64,000 nucleotides of DNA. Origin: Sarcocystis neurona. Lineage: Eukaryota; Apicomplexa; Conoidasida; Eucoccidiorida; Sarcocystidae. The notes below the pieces were generated by a model, which saw only the letters and a list, made by a program, of their open reading frames with translations, was not told the origin of the DNA and did no database searches. The translations under genes were made by a program, and so were the position numbers. Below are positions 1-10,558 of the stretch, piece after piece; the stretch's first letter is position 1, and each line of letters begins with the position of its first letter. The stretch lies in NCBI GenBank assembly GCA_000727475.1, contig KL647311.1, positions 1,137,903 to 1,201,902 on the forward strand. Direction: 5' to 3'.

Positions 1-390
1 ACATATATATATATATGTCTATATCTATCTCTCTCTCGACATCTACACATATATATACATATATATGTATACATATATATATATATATATATACATACAT
101 ATCTATACATCTCCCTCTCCACAACTATATATATGTGTATGTATATATATATATATGCACACATATCTATACCTATCTCTCTCTCCGCATATATATATGT
201 ATACATACATATATATACATACATATCTATATCTATCTCTCTCTCCGCAACTATATATATATGAATACATATATATATATCTCCCTCTCCACATCTATAT
301 ATATATATGTATACATATATATATGTATATCTATATCTATCTCTCTCTCCGCACACATATATGTATACATATATACATATATATAGAGAG
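1..390. repeat. TA/CT-rich minisatellite
   Basis: Tandem but imperfect units of roughly 60 bp combine (TA)n/(TATG)n runs with a recurring block resembling ATCTATCTCTCTCTCCGCA, seen near 172, 232 and 342. The same composition, less ordered, continues to about 720. It lies in the presumed first intron of the minus-strand gene whose first exon is at 793-975. Open frames here (Tyr/Ile/His-rich) are artefacts of the TA repeat. Confidence 0.8.
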
Positions 391-792
391 AGAGCAATAT
401 ATTGACATGTACGCATACAGACGTATGTACACATGTATACCGAGATATATATATATATCGAACAATGTAGTGGCATGTACACATGCATACTTGTGTATAT
501 GTATGTATGTGGTGGAGAAATATACATACGTGCATATAGCATTATACTCGGACATGGAGTGACAGAGAGACACAGACGAAAAGGAAAATCCACTAATATA
601 TATATATGTACTTGTATGAAAAAGAAGGATTCGTTGACATACACATGTACATATACATGTATGAGAAAGAAGGAATCATTAAAGTAAATATATACATATA
701 TATATATGTACACACACACACATACGTGTGAAAGTGAGCAGGTGTATACATGTCGCCAGCAGGGGAAACGAGACATATATGAGGGAGGTTAC

Positions 793-975
793 TTTGTCTT
801 CATCGTGGAAGAAGTGTTTGTCTCTGTGCGTCCTTTCTTTTCTATTTTTTTGATTCGCTTTCTTCTCCTGTCGCTGTCGCTTTGCTTCTTTGGCCAGCGC
901 TTTGCTTTGCAGTTTCCCCCCCCCATCTGTTGCGCCGCCTTTTCCTTTACTCTTCTTCTTCTTCGTCTTCCCCAT
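793..975 (-). CDS. Lysine-rich first coding exon of a gene continuing left
   Basis: The exon opens with ATG at 975 and reads 61 codons to a donor (AAA|GTAACC) at 793. The peptide starts MGKTKKKKSKGKGG and is very rich in Lys, Arg and Gln, ending near KHFFHDEDK. A basic N-terminus of this kind is common in nucleolar or ribosome-associated factors and in Kelch-domain proteins of the KLHDC4/Kel3 type, but it is too generic to name a family. The TA-rich sequence from 792 to 1 would be the start of intron 1, and the remaining exons lie outside the window. The antisense reading is only a hydrophobic low-complexity frame, which favours the minus strand. The call rests on composition, ATG and donor only. 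Confidence 0.45.
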
Positions 976-3900
976 CTTGAGCTTCTTGCTGCTGCTCTCC
1001 CCTTCCTCTCCTGCTGCGCCTCTTCTCTCTCTGCTGCTCCTGCTGTTCTCTCCTGCTGCTCCTGCTGCCTTGCCTGTCCCTTCTGTCTTTGCTGCTGCAC
1101 CCCTTGCGCGCGCCTGTCTTTGCTGGTGCTGCTGCTATAGAGGACGACTGCCGCAGCTCCGGCGCTCAAGTCCTGCTCCTGCGGCAGCCTCTGCTGCTGC
1201 TGCTGTGTATTCGCTGCTGGTGTTGTTGCTTCTCACACACTGGGCCTCCACCACCCCCTCTCCGACACTGGTGTGCAAGCGCCGCTGCTGCTGCGCTTGC
1301 CTTCGCTGCCTTTGCTGCTGCTCCTTTTGCTGTTGCTGCTGTTCGCTTCGCTGCTGCCGCTGCTGCTCGCTTTGCTGCTGCTGCTGCTGGTCCTCCCCTT
1401 GCTGCTGTTGCTGTTGCTCGCTTTGCTGCTGCTGCTGCGGGTGCTGCTCCAGTGGCTCTTTCTGTCGTTGCTGCAGGTGATCGCATGCATGTCCCGCGCT
1501 GAGGTCAACCAGCACTGCTGTTGCGTCTCACGCCGTCGCTGTTGTTGATATGGCGCTGCCGCTGCCGCAGGGACCTGCTGCTGCCGCCAGGCTGCTGCAG
1601 CTGCTGCGATGCTTTTACCCCCGTAGCTGCTGTTTCTGGCGTTGTTATCAGGCACGCTGCTGTCGCGGCTGCTGCTGCTGCTACTGCTGCTCTTGCTGCT
1701 GCTGGTTATGGATGCGCTAGTGCTGCTGTTGCTGGTGTTGCTGGGAGAGTTGCTCCCACCAGGACCGCTGCTGCTGTCATCTGTTTACTGCTGCTGCTGG
1801 CGCAGGAATGGCTGCTGCAATTGTCATTCCTGTTGCTGCTGCCGTCTGTCCCCTGCTGTTGCAGCACACTCACTGCTGATGTTACAGCAGGTGCTGCTGC
1901 GCCTGCTGAAGCTGCCGCTTTTAAACTATTAGCTGCTGCGGTCGTTGACGCTTCTGGTGCTGTAGACACTGCAGCTCGTCTACTGATGCTCGCGTTGCAG
2001 CTGCTGTTGTTGCTGCTGCTGCTGTTGTTGCTGCTGCTGCTGTCGCCGACGTCCCCGCTGCTGCTGCCGCTGTGGCCGCTGTTGCTGCTGCTGCTGCTGT
2101 CCGGCGTTTCCACCAGCTGCGGTGTGGCCGAGCTCTATCTGATCGTTCTGCAGCGTGCCTTCGAGTTTGTTAGAGAGGAGAAGCAGCACCCCACACAACA
2201 GATGCCCCGCCGCTCGACAGCAGCAGCTGATTTGCAGCAGCAGCGCGCGTGCTCTCGCGGGTGCTGCCGATAGGGTTAGTAGTACACCTGCCTCATGCCA
2301 AGGAATTTAGAAAGAAGAGACAACACGTCACGGTACACCGGCACGCTTGCTTCACCTGCAGACAGCAAGAAAGGAGAGGAAAGGACGACTAGCTACCGAT
2401 ACGTGAAGACAGGAACACAGGCAGAGACTGAGAATATCTGCAGTAACTCGCTTCCGAAGAGCTGCAGAGCAGAAGACTCTGTCCCACTGCTATTGCAGCT
2501 GCCCGCCGGCTGTCCACATAAGCAGCAGAAGTAGAGGCAGACGGGAGAGAAATCTGCTGCAGTTCATACTTTCCGTGAACAGGGCACACCGCTACTACTC
2601 TTCCTTGCGCCGCTGCTGCTGGCCGTACCGATGCTGCCGTTGCTGCTGCTGCTGCTGCTGCTTTGGGACGCTGCTTTTGCTCCAGCTGCCGCTGCATGTG
2701 TAATGCTGCTCCAGCTGCTGCTTCTGCGTGTCCGCTGCGGTGCTGCTGTTTGTGCTGCTGTGTCGCTGCTCTTGTATTTTTCGCTCTTACTGTGTTGCGG
2801 CTGCCGTTTTGCTGCTGCTTCTGCGCAGGAGGCGTTGCCGCGTCTGCTGCTGCTGCAGTCGCACATGCAGAAGCAGCATGCGCGCTACGGTAGTCGCAGC
2901 ACCACCGGAAAAAAGCAGCAGCAGCAAGGAGAGCGCGCAGCAGCTGCTGCAACACCAGCACCAGCACAGCAGCACGGGCCACGTAGCAGGCCCTGCAATA
3001 ATAGCAGCAGCAACGATACGCACACCGGAAAATTGAACAGCCACAGCAGCAGCTATTCTTTATCACCGCGTTCTCTGCAGGAAAAGACCCGTGTGGTTGC
3101 TGCTGCTGCTATTGCTGCTGCTGCTGCTGCACCCCGTGCTGTCACCGGATACCACCAGCATCGACAGCAGCGGTGGGACGCAGCAGCAGGAGCAGCGGCA
3201 GCAGCAGCAGCAGCAACAGCAACGGCAAAACATTACAGCAGCAGCAGCAGCAAGAAGCAACTGTAAAATCCGTATACAAGTCAACTGGGGGTCTACAAAA
3301 GTCATTTGGGGAAGCAGAGCAGCAGCATCTGCACTTTCTCAGGCTTTGAAGGACTCTTGCTCGCTCGTCTCGTGACTGCTGCGGTTGCTGTGCTGTCACG
3401 TTGCTGCCGCGTCGTGCGCGCAGCTGCTTGCTGCCTCTTCTTGTGGTTTGCGACCCTATCAGCAGCAGGAAGACAAGCATATACAAAACGAGAAGAGAAC
3501 TTGAGAAGTGAAGTGGCGGTGCAGAGAGGTATACATTAATGCTAGTGGTTCAACACCGCTCCTCTGCTGCTGCAGCAGGAGCCGCCGAAGCAGCAGCAGC
3601 AGCAACAGCAGCAGCACGGAACAAGAAGAACAACACACAAACGGTGGCACACAACGCCGCAGGCGGAAGCAGAAAAAGAATGCTACGCGGCAACAGAGCA
3701 GCTGGCACATTGCAGCTGCGTAAGCACCGGCAGCAACAGCTGTAACGGCAGCGCGAACAGCAGAGAAAAAAAGCAGCCGCAGGGGCAGCAGGAGCGACAG
3801 TATAGAAACACATGCAGTCGCCTCGTTCAGGGCACCAACACACCAGCTCCAGCAGCAACAATGCCAAGCGAGCAAGTCCAGCAAAGGAAACCCAGCGACG

Positions 3901-4359
3901 CCGCAGCTGCAGCAGCACGAACCCCAGCTGCGCAGCAGCAGCAGCAGCAGTGTCACTACGGCTGCGCAGCAGCTGGAGCAGTAATCGCAACTGAGCAGCA
4001 GCAGCAGCAGCAGCAATAATCGCAGCTGAACAACGGCAGCAGCAGCAGAAGCAGTAATCCCAGCTTTACAGCATTAACAGCAGCAGCCCCACCTGCACAG
4101 CAGCAGCAGCAGCAAAGAATGCTGGGCAACAGCAGCTGCAGCAGCACTAGGCGGAGCTAAGCAGCAGCTGCAGCAGTCACCATAGCAGCTGCGCAGCAGC
4201 AACAGCAACAGCGCTGCTGGCGAGGCAAGATGAAGGTCGCAGCAACAGGCGAGAACTGCACCAGCAACAGGAGCAACGACTTTAACACGGTCAGCAGCAG
4301 CGGGAGGGGCGGCAGCAGCTGCTGCAGCACAAGCAGCAGCAGTGGCTACAGCAGTGCGG
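976..4359. repeat. CAG/CTG trinucleotide-repeat domain between divergent genes
   Basis: About 3.4 kb is built mostly of imperfect CTG tracts (about 1165-2110, 2620-2860, 3090-3130) and CAG tracts (about 2870-3050, 3160-3250, 3560-4340) on the plus strand. Non-repetitive islands occur at about 2110-2560 and 3270-3540. One of them (2120-2215, plus strand) can be read as AELYLIVLQRAFEFVREEK, but the antisense strand is also open and has its own ATG, so I do not call it. The block probably contains 5' leader or promoter sequence of the divergent genes on either side, and possibly early exons of the plus-strand gene. No specific promoter element was recognised. Confidence 0.6.
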
Positions 4360-5886
4360 ATGCAGCAGCAGGAGCAGCAGCTTATTCAAGCAACACCTAA
4401 AGAAAAAATAATGCAGTTCCACGCCAGAGGACCCGTCGTCGGCTCTTCCCCTCCTCCTCCTCTTGCTGTTTGCTCGTCTCCCTCGCATCCTGCTGCTGCG
4501 TTGGCAGCGGTTCGTTCTGAAGCAGCTTGGCCTGCTGCTCCTGCTGCACCTGCCCCTGCTGCAGCGGCCCCAACAGCACTGCCGTCAATCTTTATAGCAG
4601 CAGCAGGAATGGTTGATCCGGCGGCATCAGGTACTGCTGCAGCAACGTCATCTGCTGCTCCCGCAGCGTTGCCGACTGGTGATGGAGTGGTGTCTGCTGC
4701 TCCTGTTGCTGCCACAACACCTCCTGCTACACCCCCAGCAGCAGACGTATCGGCTGCGGACGCTATGTGGGGTGGGCCCGACATAAGGCAGCGGCAACCG
4801 CTGCTGCAGCCTGCGCCGCTCGAGCAGCAGCAGGTGTTTCCACTTGCCGCGGAAGTGCCCGAGCCGCCTGCTGCGCCGCAGCTGGTCTCTCCAGCGTTAG
4901 CAGCAACAGGAACAGGAGGGCTGAAGGCGGCGCCGGTGAGCAGCGCGAACAACGGCGTCGCCAGCAGAGGGCAGCGGAGAATTTTGATCTCCTCTGCTGC
5001 AGCAGAGAGGCTGCCCCCCCAGCCCTTTGCTGCCGTGGCTGCTTCTCCTGCGGGAGCAGGCGAGGCGGGCGTCGCAGCAGCCGCAGCAGTTTCAGGTGAC
5101 TGTGCAGCACCAGCAGCAACAGCAGCAGTAGCGTCCTCGGCAGCAGCTTTTCCAACAGCAGCAGCTGCTGCGGTACCCCCGCCGGCAGCAGCAGCAACAA
5201 GCGTCGTAAGGGAAGGGTCAGGAGGGACAGCAGCAGGCGGAGAAGGCGTAGGTGACGCAGCAGCAGGAACAGCAGCAGGGGTGTCGGTGATAGGGGATCC
5301 AGCAGCAGCAGTTACGGCGATTGCGACCGGCGCCGCCGGGCGGATGACGACAGCAGCAAGAGGAGAAAGAGTCGCAGCAGGGGGAGAGAGAGCACCAGCA
5401 GCAGCAGGAGAAAGAGCAGTAAGAGCAGCAGTGGTGAGGCCGCTGTATCCATGCCCTGGAGTGCAGCCATGCTTCTACGAGACCAGGCCGCAGCCGCTGC
5501 AGCCGCTGCTGCTGCTGGCCCTGCAGCGATGTGCACGAGATTTCCGGTCCTGCAGCCGGGTGACGTTCCAGCAGATGCAGCAGCTGCAACGACAGCAGCA
5601 GGAGCTGCTGCAGAAACAGCAGTTGCAGCAGCAGCAGCAACAGGAGGATGGAGCTGCAACAGCGGCAGCAGCCGCGATGGAGGAAAGCCGGAATCGTGCG
5701 GCCTCAACGGCAAGCATGTTACGTGCGGCCCTGCTGCAGTACTGCAGACACAGCAGAGAAGTGCTACTCAGGCTCTACTTGTTGGACGCGGTGTGGGAAG
5801 AGCAGCAGGAAATAGTCGAAGGACTGCTGCAGGAGAACATCGAACTTGAGCAGCAGAAGCACCGCATTCAGCAGCAGGCGCTCATG
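4360..5886 (+). CDS. Large plus-strand gene, candidate exon A
   Basis: Open frame of 509 codons from the first in-frame ATG (4360) to a good donor (CTC ATG|GTGAGA) at 5886. The first 330 residues are Ala/Pro/Ser-rich low complexity. The last 150 are more ordered: a Leu/Arg/Gln helical stretch containing LRAALLQYCRHSREVLLRLY and VWEEQQEIVEGLLQENIELE, probably coiled coil. The frame continues openly to 6657, but beyond 5886 it becomes poly-Cys/Leu, typical of CTG repeat, so I end the exon at the donor. Phase 0 at the donor matches the next candidate exon at 7798. The true 5' end is uncertain because upstream CAG repeat is also open. I do not recognise the protein family. Confidence 0.5.
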
Positions 5887-7797
5887 GTGAGATGCTGCCC
5901 AGCCGCTCTACAAGAACCGCCACGTCAGCGGCTCAGCACCAGCTGCGCAGTAGAACCAACAGCAACAGCAGCAGGACAGCAGCAGCACCAGGGAAACAGC
6001 AGCAGCACGAGATGCGGGGCAGCCGCAGAAGAGGAGACAGACGAGCAGCTGCAGCAGAGCAGCACGAGGCGCAGGAGGCCGACGCGCAGCAGCAGCTGCT
6101 GCTCCCGGGCGACGGGTGGCACAAAAACAACAGCAGTCGCGCAGGCAGCAGAAGCAGCAGCCGCACAAGTAGCAGCGGCACTCGCACAAGCAGCAGCAGC
6201 AGCAACAGCAGTTGCACATGTGGCAGAAACAGCAGGAGAAACGTTCGTGCTGTCGTTCTGCTGCTGCTGCTGGTGTTGCTGCAGTCACTGCTGCTGCAGA
6301 GACTTGTCGTACGCTCAATGTGCCGCTCTTGCTGCAGCTGTTGCCGGCGCTGATGCTGCTGGCTGCGGGAAACTTTCGTGCTGTCCAGTTGCTGCTGTTT
6401 TTGCTGCTGCTGCTGATACTGCTGCTGGATGCCGGCGGCGTGTCGTTCTGGTGCTGTTGTTCCTGCTTTTGCTATCGCTGCTGCTTCTGCTGTTGCTGCT
6501 GCTTCTGCTGTTGCTACTGCTGCCGGGTGCCGCGGATGTGTGTGGTGTCGTTCTGCTGTTGTTGTTGCTGCGTCTGTTGTTGCTTTTGCTGCTGCTGCTG
6601 GCTGCGAAGGATGTGGGTTGTGTAGTTTTGCTGCTGTTGCTGCTGATGCCGGTGTGACTGTCGCTGTTGTGGATGATACCCGTGCTGTTGTTCAGAGCGC
6701 GGAGTGTTGCTGCCGGTGTTGTTGCTGTGTTGTTGCTGCTGCAGTCGCGGTGGCAGCTGCTGCAGCAGTCACTGCAGCTGCAGCCGCCCGTGCCTCTCCT
6801 CCCTGCTGCTGCTGATGTGTTAGCCACCGGCCGTTATCGTCGACTGCCGCTGCTGCTGCGGCAGCAGCTGCTGCAGCTCCTTCGCGCCCGACCACCACGC
6901 CCTGCAGCCCTCCCTTCAACCAACAAGCAATGTACGGCTGCTGCTCCTGCTGCTCTGGCTGCTGCTGCTGCTGTTACGCAGTTGCTGCTGGCCTCGGCCT
7001 TGCATCTGTTCTACTTCTGTGCAGTGCTGACTGCTGGTTGCCTGCTACGTTAATGCTACTACGCTGCAGCTGCTGCTGCTACGCTGTTGTCATTACGGTG
7101 CTGCAGCTCCGCTGCTGCTGCAGCTGTTGTGCCTCATGTCTCGTTGCTGCGCCCGTGCTGCTGCCGCTGCTGGTGGGACGTGCTGCCGTCCTTTGACCGG
7201 TTCCTGTTGCTGCTCACTACAGCTGTGCGTGTCTGCTTTGGCGGCTGTCTGCTGCGGCTGCTGCAGTAGAAGCAGAAGCAGCAGGAAGACGCTCAGCAGC
7301 TCCAGCCCCACAGATGCGGACGGAGAGGAGGCTGCAGAGAAACGCCAACAACACTAGCAGCTCCCACAAGAGCACCGGGGGCAGCAGGAGCAGGAGCGGC
7401 ATGATCAGGAGCAGCGGGAATAGTCGCTCCTGCTGAAGATGCAGCAGCAGCAGTGGCAGCAGCCGCAGAGGCGGCAGCAGCAATAGCGGCAGCTGCAGCA
7501 GCTGTAGCAGCAGCGACACGAGCAGCAGCGAGAGAAGCAGTAGCAGCAACAGGAATAGCAGCAACAGAAGCAGCAGCAGCGGCAGAGCCAGCAGTAGCAG
7601 GAGCAGTAGCAGGACCAGCAATAGCAGCAGGAGCAGCAGCAGGAGCAGTAGGAGCAATAATAGTAGCAGCAACAGCAGTAGCGGCAACAGAAAGAGCAGC
7701 CAAGGAGCAGCAATAGCAGCCGGAACAGGAGCAGGAGCAGCAGCAGGACCAGGGACAGCAGCAGGACCAGGAGTGATAGGTTTCTTTTTGGCTGCAG
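5887..7797 (+). repeat. Probable intron made of CAG and CTG blocks
   Basis: Bounded by a GTGAGA donor and a strong acceptor (TTTCTTTTTGGCTGCAG). The plus strand is CAG-rich from 5887 to about 6230, CTG-rich from about 6240 to 7270, and CAG-rich again from about 7270 to 7770. All frames are low-complexity and change character at each switch. No unique sequence was seen apart from short islands near 6790-6920. Confidence 0.5.
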
Positions 7798-8087
7798 AAA
7801 CCGCAGAAGCCGGCTTGTGCGGTGTTTGTGGGCTATGTGCATGCAGGCACAGGTTGGGTGGCAGTCGCTGCAGCAGCAGAGGACGCGGAGAAAATAGAGC
7901 AGCAGCACAAAATGCAGCAGCGCGAGGAAGAGATACGGAGACGCACGGCGGACGCCCTGCTGCTGCGCATGTATTTCTCCCGCGTTCGGCGACGGGACGT
8001 TCGTCTGCGGCTGCACCAGAAGAACATGCACTTGGATTTGCTGCTGCCCTTCGAGACTCTCGTCACTGCTGTCTCTGACATTCAGAC
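7798..8087 (+). CDS. Large plus-strand gene, candidate exon B
   Basis: The acceptor at 7797 has a clear pyrimidine tract; the donor is GAC|GTAATA after 8087. In phase with exon A, the peptide begins KPQKPACAVFVGYVHAG. It continues through a charged helix (KIEQQHKMQQREEEIRRRT) into alternating hydrophobic and charged segments (RVRRRDVRLRLHQKNMHLDL) and ends at VTAVSDIQ. It is 290 nt, ending with two bases of a split Thr codon. The segment is not repeat-driven, and the other frames contain stops or are poorer. Family not recognised. Confidence 0.55.
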
Positions 8088-9190
8088 GTAATAACTACCG
8101 AGTGCCTGCTGCTGCTGCGGCTCCTGTTCCTTCTCCTTGTTTCTTTCTTCTTGCGGCTGCTCCGTGTGCTGCCGTCGCCGCCGGGGAAAATTACCTGCTG
8201 CTGATGTGACTGTTGCTGCTGCTCTGGCTACTGCAGCTGTGGCTGCTGGTGCTCTGGCTGGTGCCGCCGCTGCCTCTATGGCTGCTGCTGCTGCTGCGCT
8301 GGCTGCTGCCACCGTTGCTCTGGCTGCTACTGCTGCTGCTGCTCTGGCTGCTACTGCTGCTGCTGCTCTTGCTGCTACTGCTGCTGCTGCTACTGCTGCT
8401 GCTGCTCTGGCTGCTACTGCTGCTGCTGCTCTTGCTGCTACTGCTGCTGCTGCTACTGCTGCTGCTGCTACTGCTGCTGCTACTGCTGCCGCTGCTCTTG
8501 CTGCTGCTGCTGCTGCCTTGACTGCAGCTCTGGCTGCTGCTCTGACTGCTGGCGTTACTCCGGCTGCCGGTTCTGCTGCTGCTGCTGTGGCTTCTTGTGC
8601 TCTGATTGCTGCTGCTCGTGCCGCGGCTGCTCCGGCTGCCGGTCCTGCTGCTGCTGCTGCTGTGGCTTCTTGTGCTCTGATTGCTGCTGCTCGTGCCGCG
8701 GCTGCTCCTGCTGCTCGGGCTGCTGCTTCTGCTGCTGCTCTGCGTACTGCTGATGCTCTGGCCACTGGTGCTGTGGCTGCCGCTGGTCCTGTAGTAGCCG
8801 CTGCCGCAGCAGCACACGTTGCCATGCGGCCGTCCCTCTGCTGCGCCTGCCGGGGCGCCCTGCTGCTGTTGCGTCGCGTCCACCAGCTGCTCAGCTGGCT
8901 GCCCCTGAGTCCCCGGGTGATATGTTGCTGCCTCTCGCTGTGTTCCCGTGTGTCTGTCTGTGGACTTCTGTGTCTGTCTGTGGACTTCTGCGTCTGTCTG
9001 TCTGGTTGTGTGTCTCTACAACTGGGCAAATATATTCTCTCCTACGTGCATGCAGATACGTGTAAACACGCTTATCCACCCCCAGGTATACGTAGATTGA
9101 TGCATGTATGGAGATGTACATACGGTGGGAGAAAAGTATATATAGATATACAATTCTAAAAGTAAAGACGCCCGTTATCTACGTGTGTAG
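8088..9190 (+). repeat. Probable intron: dense CTG tract with a 75-bp duplication
   Basis: About 8100-8900 is an almost continuous imperfect (CTG)n array on the plus strand, densest at 8280-8520. Within 8559-8710 a unit of about 75 bp, including GTGGCTTCTTGTGCTCTGA, is duplicated in tandem (second copy of that string at 8662, first at 8587). 8940-9180 is unique to TA-rich sequence ending in the acceptor ACGTGTGTAG. The long open frames on both strands in the CTG array are repeat artefacts. Confidence 0.55.
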
Positions 9191-9340
9191 GTCTTCACAC
9201 AGGGACGTAGTTCCGCGTGAGATCATCTCCACGGCTTCCAGGATGCCCCACGAGTTCTCTTCTCTTCCTGCTACCGTGTTGAGGAAGAATTCCTCTCCCT
9301 TTCTTCGCTGCAAAATTGTGCGTGTTGCTGCCCGCAGCGA
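9191..9340 (+). CDS. Large plus-strand gene, candidate exon C
   Basis: It starts after acceptor ACGTGTGTAG and completes the split Thr codon of exon B. It reads SSHRDVVPREIISTASRMPH, then EFSSLPATVLRKNSSPFLRC and KIVRVAARS, and ends with two bases (GA|GTAGCC). Only this frame stays open; the other two meet stops early. An earlier GT (ATT|GTGCGT at 9318) is a better-looking donor but does not fit the phase of the next exon. The antisense strand is also open here, so confidence is moderate. Confidence 0.45.
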
Positions 9341-10362
9341 GTAGCCACATACAGAGGACCGTCTTGCGTTTCTGCGTGCATGCACATGTGACTTACACGC
9401 AGAGTTTCTGCGTGCATGCGCCGCATGCGACTGGCAGACACGTGTGCGTCGTTGAGGGCTGCGCATGCGTCTGCGGCCGTCACGTGAAATTTTCGTGCTG
9501 AGAATGTCTTCTTCTTCGTCGTTCCTCGCAGCCCACTTCTACGTGTAAAGTCTCGTCATACTTTCACCTGCATGCATCTGCATGCGGCTCGGTTGCTGCG
9601 TGGCTACTGCCGTGCCTGCATGCAGTACCTCTGTGCATGCGTGCCGTGAGATGTTCTTCCTGTGCCCCACACGTGTGCATGCAGCCGCCTCGATGCAAGC
9701 GTACCTCTGCGTGCCGCTGTCTATCCATGAAGGCTACTTCGAGCAACTCCCCGTGCATGCTGCGCACTCGCTGCATTTCGACAATTATTTCTGCATCTGC
9801 TACGGAGGCGGCCGGAGGGGTGCACGCATGCGTCTCAAGCCGACACACGCTGCTGCGCCACTTGGTGCTTCCCTGCATGCCGATGCATGCGACCTAGCTG
9901 CGCACGTGATAGACGCGTGCATGCATGCACGACCGTCCTCGCCGCGTGCGTGCGGCTCCGCAGGCGTGAAAAAGCGTTTGCGTGTTTGTTGCATGCACCC
10001 GCACCTCTGCATGCGTCTACAGTCTACTCGCTGCACGCATGTATCTGCGCTCAGGGACTGTTTTCTTAGTGCATGCACACGCACCTCTGCATGCACCCCC
10101 TTGTGCGACTGTGCACCCCCATGTGTGGAGGCCTTTACGTCGATGCTTGTGCATCTTAGTGCAGATATGCGACAAGCCTAACTGCATGCACGCGTCTACA
10201 TGCGGTGTACGTACACCGGAGGTGAAGTGCATGCGTGCACCTGCATGCTCGTGGATGCGCCTGATCCGCGCGCGCGTGCCAGCACCTGCATGCGCGTGCC
10301 TCTGGGCATGCAGTTGTGATGATGTGGGGCTGCTGTGTGCATGCTTGCATGCTATCTTTCAG
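9341..10362 (+). other. Probable intron packed with GCATGC motifs
   Basis: This GC-balanced, non-trinucleotide stretch carries about 26 copies of the palindrome GCATGC between 9378 and 10352, most within TGCATGC/GTGCATGCAC contexts, where about 0.25 per kb is expected by chance. One perfect GGTGTACGTACACC palindrome lies at 10204-10217. Several His/Cys-rich open frames of 60-200 codons cross it on both strands and are likely by-products of the motif. TGCATGC-type sites are bound by some ApiAP2 factors in apicomplexans; any role here is inference. Confidence 0.6.
10204..10217. promoter_or_regulatory. 14-bp palindrome, perfect copy
   Basis: GGTGTACGTACACC, self-complementary over all 14 bases. 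Other perfect copies: 30743-30756, 56370-56383, 59501-59514, 61279-61292. Variants with conserved arms GGTGT/ACACC: 17782-17795 (ACAG centre), 24331, 24413 and 24495 (ATGT centre), 57274-57287 (ACAG), 59539-59552 (CTGT). Weaker: 26370-26383 and 61625-61638. Function unknown; a regulatory class is used only for lack of a better type. Confidence 0.5.
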
Positions 10363-10558
10363 ACTGCAGCCTCTGGAGGCGCGACTGCTGCTGGTGGAAA
10401 GCCACGGCTACGGTGCTGACGCGGCTGCTGCTGCTGCCGATGGAGGAGGAAGAGGAGGAGAAACCGCAGCAGACGGAAGTCCTGTGCTGCTCGGACTGAA
10501 CGCGACGCTGTTGCTGCTGCTGCGCAGTCGCCTTTCCGCCGCAGCGCAGGCTGTTCAG
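10363..10558 (+). CDS. Large plus-strand gene, candidate exon D
   Basis: Acceptor GCTATCTTTCAG and donor CAG|GTGCGT. One base completes the split codon of exon C and 65 codons follow, so the phase closes exactly. The peptide reads LQPLEARLLLVESHGYGAD, then a Gly/Ala/Arg-rich insertion, then SPVLLGLNATLLLLLRSRLS and AAAQAVQ. The alternation of short hydrophobic strands around a low-complexity loop is reminiscent of beta-repeat proteins such as VPS13/chorein, but no diagnostic motif is present. The fit of four successive phases supports exons A-E as one transcript. Confidence 0.55.

Noticed and set aside
793..975. Assigning the Lys-rich exon to KLHDC4/Kel3
   Set aside because: Shared MGKKxKK-type basic N-termini are too generic; no Kelch sequence is inside the window.
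8082..9029. 315-codon Ala-rich minus-strand gene
   Set aside because: It is the antisense of a continuous CTG array lying in a phase-consistent intron; composition is pure repeat.
9582..10419. His/Cys-rich proteins across the GCATGC cluster
   Set aside because: CATGC repeats give Met-His/Ala-Cys in every frame; frames on both strands are equally open and lack splice or family support.
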